In this document: positions 1 to 6,810 of the stretch, in pieces
Layout: the number at the start of each line of letters is the position of its first letter
Position numbering within the stretch: position 1 is the stretch's first letter
Made by a program: the position numbers and the translations under genes
The notes under the pieces: model-generated
Database searches by the model: none
Told to the model about the DNA's origin: nothing
What the model saw: the letters and a program-made list of their open reading frames with translations, nothing else
Source of the DNA: Pseudomonadota bacterium
Lineage (GTDB): Bacteria; Pseudomonadota; Alphaproteobacteria; Rhizobiales; Xanthobacteraceae
Direction of reading: 5' to 3'
Assembly: GCA_023435725.1 (NCBI GenBank)
Contig: JAEYRD010000102.1
Span: 1-21,212, forward strand
Length of the DNA: 21,212 nucleotides

Positions 1-579
1 GACATGAGCCGCTACCAGGGGCTGGTCGCGCTCGACGGCGGCAGTTTGGAAGACGCCGCCCACGAATATTTCCTGCGCTCCGAGCAGATCCCGACGCGCG
101 TGCGTCTTGCGGTCGGCGAGGAGTGGCGCTCGAGCGACGGCGGCAAGCATCGCTGGCGCGCCGGCGGCATGCTGATGCAGTTCTTGCCCAAGGCGCCGGA
201 GCGCGCGCGGCAGGCCGACCTGCATCCCGGCGATGCGCCCGAAGGAGCCGAAGTGCACAGTGTCGCCGAGGACGATGCCTGGGTCGAGGCGCGCTCGCTG
301 ATCGAAACCGTCGAAGACGTCGAGTTGATCGATCCCGAACTCTCCGGCGAGCGGCTGCTGTTCCGCCTGTTTCACGAGCGCGGCGTGCGCGTATTCAATC
401 CGCTGGTCCTCAAGGCGCAATGCTCCTGCTCGCGCGACGCGGTCGCCTCCATGCTCAAGAGCTTCTCGCCCGACGACCGTACCGCGATGGTCAAGGACGA
501 CAAGGTCGTCGTGACCTGCGAGTTCTGTTCGTCAGTCTACCACTTCACGCCGCACGAGGCGGGCGTCGAGGACGCCTAG
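1..579 (+). CDS. hslO: Hsp33 redox-regulated chaperone, C-terminal part
   Basis: Hsp33 is a cytosolic holdase chaperone switched on by oxidation of a zinc-binding cysteine centre. The frame is open from base 1, so the 5' part of the gene lies outside the window; about 192 residues are seen of a protein usually near 300 or slightly longer. The visible part has the linker region followed by the zinc motif: a CxC pair (residues 140 and 142 counted from the ATG at position 4) and a CxxC pair (172 and 175), both intact, so the redox switch should work. The ATG at position 4 is internal and not the true start. The stop is TAG at 577-579. A palindromic repeat begins 15 bases downstream and may form the transcript's 3' hairpin. 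Confidence 0.93.
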   Translation, partial: DMSRYQGLVALDGGSLEDAAHEYFLRSEQIPTRVRLAVGEEWRSSDGGKHRWRAGGMLMQFLPKAPERARQADLHPGDAPEGAEVHSVAEDDAWVEARSLIETVEDVELIDPELSGERLLFRLFHERGVRVFNPLVLKAQCSCSRDAVASMLKSFSPDDRTAMVKDDKVVVTCEFCSSVYHFTPHEAGVEDA

Positions 580-593
580 GCCACCCACACCTC

Positions 594-674
594 CGTCATT
601 TGCGAGGGCAACGAAGCAATCCAGAATCCCTCCGCGGTGACAGTCTGGATTGCTTCGCTGCGCTCGCAATGACG
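594..674. repeat. Palindromic intergenic repeat, family A, copy 1
   Basis: A long imperfect inverted repeat. It opens with CGTCATTTGCGAGGG, has GAAGCAATCCAGA in the left arm and TCTGGATTGCTTCG in the right arm, and closes with CGCTCGCAATGACG. The loop is a short variable stretch. The same arms recur at 1497-1573 and 13247-13333. It encodes nothing visible and lies just after the hslO stop, where it could stabilise or end the transcript. Confidence 0.9.
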
Positions 675-689
675 GCAGTTGAAGCCGCG

Positions 690-1480
690 AGCGCCAATCC
701 ATCCCCGTCGCACCTGGGGTGCGAGGCGCGAAGCGGGGCCTCGAAGGGCGACGGTCCGGCTCCATCCTGGCTACGGATCTTCGTACTGCCTCGACGGGCA
801 AAACACTTGCGGAGCCTGTCAACCCGCTTGCGCCAAAATATTCCACTTTACCGAAATTCGGAAATGTCGTATGTGTTGCCCATCCCGGCTTGACCTTGAG
901 GGGCGATCATGTGTCGTCAGGTTTCGCGAGCCGGGTTGCGGTGGACGCGGCAGCGTCGGCACGAAAGGTTAAGGGCAGGGCGGATTGCTCTCCGTGAGCT
1001 CGTGGCCGCGTGCGGATGAGCGGCGCTGACAGTTCGTCTCGCCAACATTTTTCCCGCTACGTCGACAGCGCGGGAAAACCCTGTGGCGCCAACGAACGTG
1101 CGTACGGCAAAACCGTGTGGTCCTGGCCGTCGTCGCTACGGTCAAGCTCTTGCGAAGGTGCGGATCGCCCAACCGGGTTGGCCGCATCGTCAATTCGCGA
1201 GGCGAGGGAGGCCAGAGGGAATTCGGCTCCCGGGAGAGCACGGCATAAGCCGTCAGACCACTGCGCAGGGAAGGCCGTGTGTTGGGCTTCACCTGTATGC
1301 CGCTGTGCAGCTTCTTTGCGCTACCTGCGCGCAGCGGACCGCGGGTGCCAGCCGGCACCCGGCCTTCCCTGCGCCCTCTTGGCTTGAGAGGGTGGAGCGA
1401 TGGAGCAAAGCTCGGGCGAGATGAGCCGCGAGGGTGAGAAGGTGTGTCTGCGATTCAACGTGCGAGCTGCAGGAGCGACG
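690..1480. repeat. Long non-coding element, probably a dispersed Bradyrhizobium repeat
   Basis: About 0.8 kb with no credible gene: open frames on both strands overlap, lack ribosome binding sites and match no family. I recall very similar sequence, and the false proteins translated from it, in many intergenic regions of Bradyrhizobium and related genomes; this is memory, not a search. The 3' part is structured. GCGCAGGGAAGGCCG at 1263-1277 is perfectly complementary to 1360-1374, and inside this lies a hairpin of CGGGTGCC (1342-1349) with GGCACCCG (1354-1361), whose last two bases overlap the outer arm. The ends of the element are approximate. Family A repeats sit on both sides (594-674 and 1497-1573). 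Confidence 0.6.
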
Positions 1481-1496
1481 CCGTCGCGCCATATTC

Positions 1497-1573
1497 CGTC
1501 ATTGCGAGCGCAGCGAAGCAATCCAGAGCCTTTCGGAGGCAGTCTGGATTGCTTCGCTGCGCTCGCAATGACG
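1497..1573. repeat. Palindromic intergenic repeat, family A, copy 2
   Basis: Inverted repeat with arms CGTCATTGCGAGCGCAGCG and CGCTGCGCTCGCAATGACG, and inner arms GCAATCCAGA and TCTGGATTGC. It is the cleanest of the three copies in the window. The loop between the arms differs from copies 1 and 3, while the arms are conserved, as expected for a mobile or structure-selected palindrome. Confidence 0.9.
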
Positions 1574-1704
1574 AGCTTGGGGGGGCGGCTCGCCACACAT
1601 GCGGACATCGGGTGGGCAAAGCGGAGCGCGCCCACCATCTTGTGCATCGTGACCGGAATGGTGGGAACGGCGCTTTGCGCCTTGCCCAGGCGACGGCACC
1701 GCCC

Positions 1705-2097
1705 CTAGTTCAGCACGCGCTTGTTGTCCGGGCTGTCCAGCGAAAAGGTCGGGACGTCGATCTCGAAGCGTTCGCCGCTTTCGCTGACCATCTGGTAGCG
1801 GCCGGTCATGAAGCCCGAAGCGGTCGAGAGTGGTACGCCCGAGGTGTATTCGAAGCGTTCGCCGGGGGCCAGGATCGGCTGCTCGCCGACCACGCCCTCG
1901 CCCTTGACCTCCTGCTGGCGGCCGGAGGCGTCGGTGATGATCCAGTGCCGCGTCTTGAGCTGCACCGTCTCGTCGCCGGAATTGGTGATGACGATGGTGT
2001 AGGACCAGAAAAAACGGGACCGGTCGGCCGACGACTGCTCCGGAACATAGTTCGGCTCGACGGTCACTTCGATCTGGCGGGTCACGGCGCGGTACAT
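1705..2097 (-). CDS. apaG: ApaG (Co2+/Mg2+ efflux-associated protein)
   Basis: A 130-residue protein that matches the whole ApaG family in length and pattern: a single fibronectin-III-like beta sandwich with the conserved stretches SYTIVITN, RHWIITD and VVGEQP, then a GERFEY segment and a C-terminal PTFSLD. The family is linked to cobalt/magnesium tolerance and phosphate metabolism in enterobacteria, but its biochemical role is unsettled. I chose the ATG at 2095-2097 because family members start MYRAVTRQ. Two in-frame ATGs lie 9 and 12 bases upstream, and no strong Shine-Dalgarno separates the choices. The gene diverges from opgC, with 179 bases between the starts. Confidence 0.93.
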   Translation of the reverse strand: MYRAVTRQIEVTVEPNYVPEQSSADRSRFFWSYTIVITNSGDETVQLKTRHWIITDASGRQQEVKGEGVVGEQPILAPGERFEYTSGVPLSTASGFMTGRYQMVSESGERFEIDVPTFSLDSPDNKRVLN

Positions 2098-2207
2098 GGC
2101 TGCCATCATAACGAAAACCCGGCCGGGAACCAAACGCCGCAGGCGGCTTTCGCGACATCGTCCCGCCAGAATTCGCGAAGAATAGAGCCCAAACCGATCC
2201 GGCCGCT

Positions 2208-2236
2208 TTGCGAGACGACGACCGGACCGGTACAAT
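2208..2236 (+). promoter_or_regulatory. Predicted sigma-70 promoter of the opgC operon
   Basis: TTGCGA (2208-2213) and TACAAT (2231-2236) are separated by exactly 17 bases. The -10 matches consensus at 5 of 6 and the -35 at 4 of 6. The inferred transcription start near 2243 gives a leader of about 34 bases before the ATG at 2277, which argues against starting opgC at any upstream in-frame codon. Confidence 0.55.
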
Positions 2237-2276
2237 CCACTCAACGTCGCGATTTGCGGAAGGGTTTCGCGCCCCG

Positions 2277-3512
2277 ATGACCATTGCCGACCAAGTGACG
2301 GGATCGACGATCGCGGGAACCGCAAAGCCGCGTGCGGCCGCGCCGGCGGTCACGCTCCCCGCCATCGGCGAGCGCGAGCTTCGGCTCGATCTGTTCCGCG
2401 GTCTCGCGCTCTGGCTGATCTTCATCGACCATCTGCCGCCGAGCCTTCTGACCTGGTTCACGATCCGAAATTACGGCTTCAGCGACGCCACCGAGATCTT
2501 CATCTTCATCTCCGGCTACACCGCCGCCTTCGTCTACGGCCGCGCGATGCTGGAAAGCGGCTTCGTCATCGCCACCGCGCGCATCCTGCGGCGGGTCTGG
2601 CAGATCTATGTCGCCCACGTCTTCCTGTTCACGATCTTCCTCGCCGAAATCTCCTACGTCGCGACCAGCTTCGAGAACCCGCTCTACACCGAAGAGATGG
2701 GCATCATGGATTTCCTCAAGCAGCCCGACGTCACCATCGTGCAGGCGCTGCTGTTGCGCTTTCGTCCCGTCAACATGGACGTGCTGCCGCTCTACATCGT
2801 GCTGATGCTAGCGCTGCCCCTGATCCTGTGGTTGATGAAGTGGAGGCCCGATGTCACGCTCGGCCTCTCGGTCCTGCTTTACGCGGTGACGTGGGAATAC
2901 GACCTTTATCTCTCGGCCTATCCGAACGGCTTCTGGGCGTTCAATCCCTTTGCCTGGCAATTGCTGTTCGTGTTCGGTGCGTGGTGTGCGCTTGGAGGTG
3001 CGCGACGCATGTCGCGCATCCTGGCGTCACGCGTGACGATGTGGATCTCGATCGCCTATATCGTCGCGGCGTTCTACGTGACGCTGACCTGGTATGTGCC
3101 GCAGCTCTCCCACTTCATGCCGAAGCGGCTCGAGCAATGGATGTATCCGATCGACAAGACCGATCTTGACGTGTTGCGTTTCACGCATTTCCTGGCGCTG
3201 GCCGCGCTCACCGTGCGTTTCCTGCCGCGGGACTGGCCGGGCCTGAAATCGCCCTGGCTGCGGCCGCTGATCCTGTGCGGCCAGCATTCCCTGGAGATAT
3301 TCTGTCTCGGCGTCTTCCTCGCCTTCGCCGGCCATTTCATCCTGGCCGAAGTCTCCGGCGGCGCAGCGATGCATGCGCTGATTAGTCTCTCCGGAATCCT
3401 GATCATGTGGGGCATGGCCTGGGTGATTTCGTGGTACAAGCGCGTGGCTGACAAGAGCGGTGCTAAAACCAAAAACGCCGTCGGCAACGCCGATATGGCG
3501 GGAGGGGGCTGA
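2277..3512 (+). CDS. opgC: OpgC-family membrane acyltransferase
   Basis: A 411-residue polytopic membrane protein of the OpgC family, related to the acyltransferase-3 superfamily. Known members transfer succinyl groups onto osmoregulated periplasmic glucans. The N-terminal 30 residues are Ala/Pro-rich and cytosolic. The family signature follows: RLDLFRG at 36-42, then an IDH motif whose His52 is the likely catalytic histidine on the first membrane helix, and FIFISGY at 75-81. About ten hydrophobic segments fill the rest. The start at 2277 is preceded by GGAAGG 13 bases upstream, a long spacing. The stop TGA overlaps the ATG of the next gene by one base (TGATG), so translation is likely coupled to the secreted SGNH-like proteins. 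The exact substrate cannot be read from sequence; Bradyrhizobium makes cyclic beta-glucans, which are a plausible target. Confidence 0.87.
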   Translation: MTIADQVTGSTIAGTAKPRAAAPAVTLPAIGERELRLDLFRGLALWLIFIDHLPPSLLTWFTIRNYGFSDATEIFIFISGYTAAFVYGRAMLESGFVIATARILRRVWQIYVAHVFLFTIFLAEISYVATSFENPLYTEEMGIMDFLKQPDVTIVQALLLRFRPVNMDVLPLYIVLMLALPLILWLMKWRPDVTLGLSVLLYAVTWEYDLYLSAYPNGFWAFNPFAWQLLFVFGAWCALGGARRMSRILASRVTMWISIAYIVAAFYVTLTWYVPQLSHFMPKRLEQWMYPIDKTDLDVLRFTHFLALAALTVRFLPRDWPGLKSPWLRPLILCGQHSLEIFCLGVFLAFAGHFILAEVSGGAAMHALISLSGILIMWGMAWVISWYKRVADKSGAKTKNAVGNADMAGGG

Positions 3513-4303
3513 TGAAGGCGAAGGTTCTCCTGAGCCTGATCCTGCTATGCGGTGGCCTCGCCGCGCCGATGGCGCGCGCGGGCGATGATGCGCCTGCGCC
3601 TGCGCCTGCTGCTCCGGCCGCGCCCGCAGCCTGCGAATTGCCGTCCTATCTGCTTACCAGCGAAAGCCAGCTTCCCAAGGTCGCCGATGTCGTCAAGGCC
3701 GGCAAGCCGCTCGAAATCCTGGTCATCGGCAGCGGTTCGACCAGGATTCCGTCCTCCGAGGACAGCTCCTATCCGGCGCGGATGCAGGCCATCTTGAAGG
3801 ACAAGCTGCCGCCGTCGGAGACCGTGCACGTCTCCGTAGAAATACAGAGCAAGAAGACGGCCGAGGAGGCGGCCGGAACCTTCGTTAAGCTGATGGAAGC
3901 AAAAAGGCCTACTTTGGTCATCTGGCAGACCGGGACCGTGGATGCTATCCGAGCCATCGATCCCGACGATTTTCGCGGCGCGGTGACCGAAGGGGTTGCC
4001 GCATTGCAAAATGCAGGGGCTGACGTCGTGTTGATGAACTTGCAGTACAGCCCGCGTACCGAGACCATGATCTCGGCGCCGCCGTATCTCGACAATCTGC
4101 GAGTGGTGGCACAGGAGCACGATATCCCGCTGTTCGACCGTTTCGCGATCATGCGGCAGTGGAATGATCAGGGGCAGTTCGACCTGTTCAGCCCATCCCG
4201 CGGCCCTGAACTGGCGAAACAGGTTCATGATTGCCTTGGCCGTGCGTTGGCACAGTTCGTGATCGACGTGGCCCATCTGGGGCCGGCCCAGCAGCAAAAT
4301 TGA
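3512..4303 (+). CDS. Secreted SGNH-hydrolase-like pseudoenzyme
   Basis: A 263-residue exported protein: signal peptide 1-23 ending ARA, an Ala/Pro linker to about 40, then an SGNH-fold domain. It aligns along its length with the next gene (shared LVIWQ.GT, a QYSP motif, and FDR.A.MRQW against FPRFEVMRDW). The catalytic blocks are gone. The nucleophile block reads GSGST (73-77), with glycine where the next protein has serine. The block II glycine motif is replaced by charged and polar residues (SVEIQSKK). Block III reads GTVDA instead of GTNAV. The C-terminal D-x-x-H is absent, with SPSRG in its place. It therefore cannot be a normal SGNH esterase and more likely binds a ligand or partners the enzyme. 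The strong ribosome site GGAGGGGG (3501-3508) lies inside the end of opgC. Confidence 0.82.
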   Translation: MKAKVLLSLILLCGGLAAPMARAGDDAPAPAPAAPAAPAACELPSYLLTSESQLPKVADVVKAGKPLEILVIGSGSTRIPSSEDSSYPARMQAILKDKLPPSETVHVSVEIQSKKTAEEAAGTFVKLMEAKRPTLVIWQTGTVDAIRAIDPDDFRGAVTEGVAALQNAGADVVLMNLQYSPRTETMISAPPYLDNLRVVAQEHDIPLFDRFAIMRQWNDQGQFDLFSPSRGPELAKQVHDCLGRALAQFVIDVAHLGPAQQQN

Positions 4304-4315
4304 GGTCTAGCGTTA

Positions 4316-5293
4316 ATGAGTTCTCTTCGCCCTTTTTGCCCGACGACATGGCCGGCTGCGGCGCTGCTGGTGCTGACACTGCTGGCGCAGTCGCCCGCGC
4401 AGGCGCAACCCGCGCAGGCGACGGCCGCGCCTACTGCTAGTTCCGCTCCCGCGTCGCCCTCCCAGACCACGGTCGCCGCGACGCCGTCCGCCGAGCAGCG
4501 CGGCCTCACTGCGCGTGCCATCGACAAGGTGAAGCAGGTTGCGAAATCCGCCGGCGACATCTTCAGCCGCGTGCCCTGTCTGGCGCCGAAGGGCGGCGCG
4601 AAGGCGATGGGCTCGCTGCCGCATGTCGCGGGCAAGCTCGTCGCTGGCAAGCCCGTCGTCATCGTCGCGTTCGGCTCGTCGTCCACGGCCGGTTATGGCG
4701 CCAGCTCACCCGATTTCAATTATCCGAATCGCCTCGCCGCGCAACTGCGCCGGCACTATCCGACAGCCGACATCACCGTCATCAATGCCGGCGTCGGCGG
4801 CGAGGACGCGCCCGAGATGGCCAAGCGCCTCCAGAAAGAGGTGATCGACGTGCATCCGGATCTCGTGATCTGGCAGGTCGGCACCAACGCCGTGTTGCGC
4901 AATCTCGATCCCGGCGACACTGCAAAAATGGTCGAGGACGGCATCGCCCGCATCCAGGCTGCCGACGAGGCCGACATCGTGCTGGTCGATCCGCAATATT
5001 CGCCGGCCGTCAACCAGCGCGCGGAGAGCGCCGGCAAGATGGTGAAGCTGCTCGGCAAGGTCGCCGAGCTCCGCCACGTCGGCATCTTCCCGCGCTTCGA
5101 GGTGATGCGTGACTGGCACGAGCAGCAGGCGATCCCGGTCGAGAGTTTCGTCATCGCCGATGGCCTGCACATGAACGATTGGGGCTACGCCTGCTTCGCC
5201 CAGCTCCTCGGCGACGACATCATCCGCTCCGTCGGTCAGATCAAGCTCGGCGTGAACGTGCCTGCGGACGTGCGCACGTACCGGCCGATGTAA
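4316..5293 (+). CDS. Secreted SGNH/GDSL hydrolase-family protein
   Basis: A 325-residue exported protein with a signal peptide ending AQA at residue 30, a low-complexity Ala/Pro/Thr stretch to about 60, then an SGNH domain from about 112. All four blocks are present: GSSST at 120-124 (nucleophile Ser122), NAGVGGE at 157-163, GTN at 189-191 (Asn191) and DGLH at 282-285 (Asp282, His285). It is therefore predicted to be an active esterase or acyltransferase in the periplasm. It follows the dead paralogue by 12 bases and belongs to the opgC operon. In the related AT3-SGNH systems a membrane acyltransferase hands acyl groups to an SGNH domain that decorates a glycan; by analogy it could attach, move or remove acyl groups on the OpgC product. 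The substrate is inferred, not seen. Confidence 0.85.
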   Translation: MSSLRPFCPTTWPAAALLVLTLLAQSPAQAQPAQATAAPTASSAPASPSQTTVAATPSAEQRGLTARAIDKVKQVAKSAGDIFSRVPCLAPKGGAKAMGSLPHVAGKLVAGKPVVIVAFGSSSTAGYGASSPDFNYPNRLAAQLRRHYPTADITVINAGVGGEDAPEMAKRLQKEVIDVHPDLVIWQVGTNAVLRNLDPGDTAKMVEDGIARIQAADEADIVLVDPQYSPAVNQRAESAGKMVKLLGKVAELRHVGIFPRFEVMRDWHEQQAIPVESFVIADGLHMNDWGYACFAQLLGDDIIRSVGQIKLGVNVPADVRTYRPM

Positions 5294-5313
5294 TTGGAAG
5301 CGAATGCGGAATT

Positions 5314-5349
5314 GCGAATAGCGAATGGGGATCGCCATTCGCTACTCGC
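5314..5349. repeat. Hairpin between convergent genes
   Basis: GCGAATAGCGAATGG (5314-5328) pairs with CCATTCGCTACTCGC (5335-5349) over 15 bases with one mismatch and a 6-base loop. Further copies of the GCGAAT/ATTCGC word lie on each side (5300-5306 and 5350-5356). It fills most of the 66 bases between the SGNH gene and metZ, which converge here. It lacks a U-tract, so it is a repeat or RNA-stabilising hairpin rather than a typical terminator. Confidence 0.7.
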
Positions 5350-5359
5350 CATTCGCTCC

Positions 5360-6547
5360 TCACGCCTTTTCCAGCGCTGCCGTGAGATCCTCGATCAGAT
5401 CGTCAACATGCTCGAGCCCTGCCGAGAAGCGGATGAAGCCCTCGCTGATGCCGAGCGCGGCGCGGTCGTCCGGCTTCAGGCGCTGGTGCGTCGTGGTCGC
5501 CGGATGCGTCACGAGGCTCTTGGCGTCGCCGAGATTGTTCGAGATCTTCGCAAGCTTGAGCTCGTTGAGCACGCGGAACGCCGCGGCTTTGCCGCCCTTG
5601 ACCTCGAAGCCGACCAGCGTCGAGCCGCCGCGCATCTGCTTCTTCACCAGCGCCGCCTGCGGATGATCGGCGCGGCCGGGATAGACCAGCCTCGAAATCT
5701 TGGGGTGGCTCGCCAGCACGTCCGCGATGCGCGCTGCGGTGTCGGTCTGCGCGCGCACGCGCACGCCGAGCGTCTCCAGGCCCTTGAGCAGGACCCAGGC
5801 GTTGAACGGCGAGATCGACGGGCCGGTCTGGCGCATGAAATTGTGGATGTGCTCGGCGATGAAGGCTTCCGAGGACAGGATGATGCCGCCCAGACAGCGG
5901 CCCTGGCCGTCGATGTGCTTGGTCGCGGAATAGACCACGACGTCAGCACCAAGCGCGAGCGGGCTCTGCCAGATCGGGGTCGCGAACACGTTGTCGACGA
6001 CGAGCCGCGCGCCACCCTTGTGCGCGATCTCGGCAATGCCGGGGATGTCGAGCACGTCGAGCGTCGGGTTGGTCGGACTCTCCAGGAAGAACGTCTTGGT
6101 GTTCGGCTTCAGCGCGCGCTGCCACTGGTCGAGATCGAGCCCGTCGACCAGCGTCGTCTCGATGCCGTAACGCGGCAACAGATCCTGCACGACATAGAGG
6201 CATGAGCCGAACAAGGCGCGCGAGGCCACGACGTGATCGCCAGCCTTCAGTGGCGCCAGGATCGCGGTGGTCACCGCGGCCATGCCGGTCGCGGCCGAGC
6301 GCGCGGCCTCGGCGCCTTCGAGTTCGATCATGCGGCGCTCGAACATCGCGATCGTCGGGTTGGAGTAGCGCGAATAGATGAAGCCGGGGTCCTCGCCCTT
6401 GAACCGCGCTTCGCATTCCTCGGCGCTGTTGTAGACGTAGCCCTGGGTCAGAAACAGCGCCTCCGACGTCTCGCCATATTGCGAGCGCAGGGTGCCGGAA
6501 TGAACCAGGCGGGTTTCGGGGCGGTAAGCAGCAGGCGACTTCGACAT
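5360..6547 (-). CDS. metZ: O-succinylhomoserine sulfhydrylase
   Basis: A 395-residue PLP enzyme of the Cys/Met metabolism family. It makes homocysteine directly from O-succinylhomoserine and sulfide, the trans-sulfuration bypass used by Pseudomonas and rhizobia. Visible signatures: YSRYSNPT at 58-65 (phosphate-binding and substrate region), RSAATGMAA at 83-91, DNVFATP at 185-191 and SATKHIDGQG with the PLP lysine at 210. Cystathionine synthases and lyases share this fold; the MetZ call rests on overall similarity to alphaproteobacterial MetZ and on the upstream SAM-II riboswitch. The start at 6547 is fixed by GGAGGT five bases upstream; an upstream in-frame ATG at 6613 lies within the terminator hairpin and is not used. 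It converges on the SGNH gene. Confidence 0.92.
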   Translation of the reverse strand: MSKSPAAYRPETRLVHSGTLRSQYGETSEALFLTQGYVYNSAEECEARFKGEDPGFIYSRYSNPTIAMFERRMIELEGAEAARSAATGMAAVTTAILAPLKAGDHVVASRALFGSCLYVVQDLLPRYGIETTLVDGLDLDQWQRALKPNTKTFFLESPTNPTLDVLDIPGIAEIAHKGGARLVVDNVFATPIWQSPLALGADVVVYSATKHIDGQGRCLGGIILSSEAFIAEHIHNFMRQTGPSISPFNAWVLLKGLETLGVRVRAQTDTAARIADVLASHPKISRLVYPGRADHPQAALVKKQMRGGSTLVGFEVKGGKAAAFRVLNELKLAKISNNLGDAKSLVTHPATTTHQRLKPDDRAALGISEGFIRFSAGLEHVDDLIEDLTAALEKA

Positions 6548-6586
6548 AGGTACCTCCGAGATGACCACGCGAGCGAAAATGGTCAC

Positions 6587-6620
6587 AAAAAAAACCGGCC
6601 TGGATATCTCCACTGGCCGG
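6587..6620 (-). terminator. Intrinsic terminator in the metZ leader
   Basis: On the minus strand CCGGCC-AG-TGGA-GATA-TCCA-GGCCGG is followed at once by eight U. The hairpin occupies 6595-6620 and the U-tract 6587-6594. It lies between the SAM-II aptamer and the metZ ribosome site, so it would end transcription before the coding region. Confidence 0.85.
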
Positions 6621-6640
6621 GATCACAGAGGTCCCCGGCC
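6615..6640 (-). promoter_or_regulatory. Antiterminator stem of the metZ leader
   Basis: GGCCGGG and CCCGGCC (plus-strand positions 6634-6640 and 6615-6621) can pair across a 12-base loop. The 3' arm is the same CCGGCC that forms the 5' arm of the terminator, so the two hairpins exclude one another. This stem would form when SAM is low and let RNA polymerase read into metZ. Confidence 0.65.
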
Positions 6641-6641
6641 T

Positions 6642-6694
6642 GTTTAGCGACTTATTTAACGTGGCTGCAAGCCGGCCGGCTCAAATCACCACGG
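6642..6694 (-). ncRNA. SAM-II riboswitch aptamer
   Basis: Read on the minus strand, the segment has the hallmarks of the SAM-II (metA-type) aptamer: a P1 stem CGTGG / CCACG (plus-strand 6689-6693 and 6660-6664), GTGATTTG after the first strand, a GCCGGCCGGC hairpin, the TTGCAGCCACG segment, a linker and the 3' pseudoknot strand GTCGCTAAA. SAM-II binds S-adenosylmethionine and is found mainly upstream of methionine genes in alphaproteobacteria. Here it precedes a terminator/antiterminator pair and metZ, consistent with shut-off by SAM. Confidence 0.9.
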
Positions 6695-6705
6695 GATAAG
6701 TCATG

Positions 6706-6734
6706 CTCATATTCCGCAATGCCCTTTCCGTCAA
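6706..6734 (-). promoter_or_regulatory. Predicted promoter of the SAM-II/metZ transcript
   Basis: On the minus strand TTGACG (plus 6729-6734) and TATGAG (plus 6706-6711) are separated by 17 bases. The -35 matches consensus at 5 of 6. The expected start falls just before the first strand of the SAM-II P1 stem, so the aptamer is at the very 5' end of the transcript. Confidence 0.65.
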
Positions 6735-6810
6735 GACGTCCATCGGATAGCCGTAAAAGCTTAATTTCCTCGCGTTTTCGGATGCGTTTGACCCCGAAGA
6801 GGACCACCGT

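Noticed and set aside
675..1700. Several 65-280-residue frames on both strands between hslO and apaG
   Set aside because: They overlap each other, lack ribosome sites, and run through palindromic repeats. They look like the false proteins commonly called in this repeat.
5294..6205. 303-residue plus-strand open frame
   Set aside because: It is the antisense of metZ, whose PLP motifs and riboswitch are unambiguous; the start lies in the hairpin repeat.
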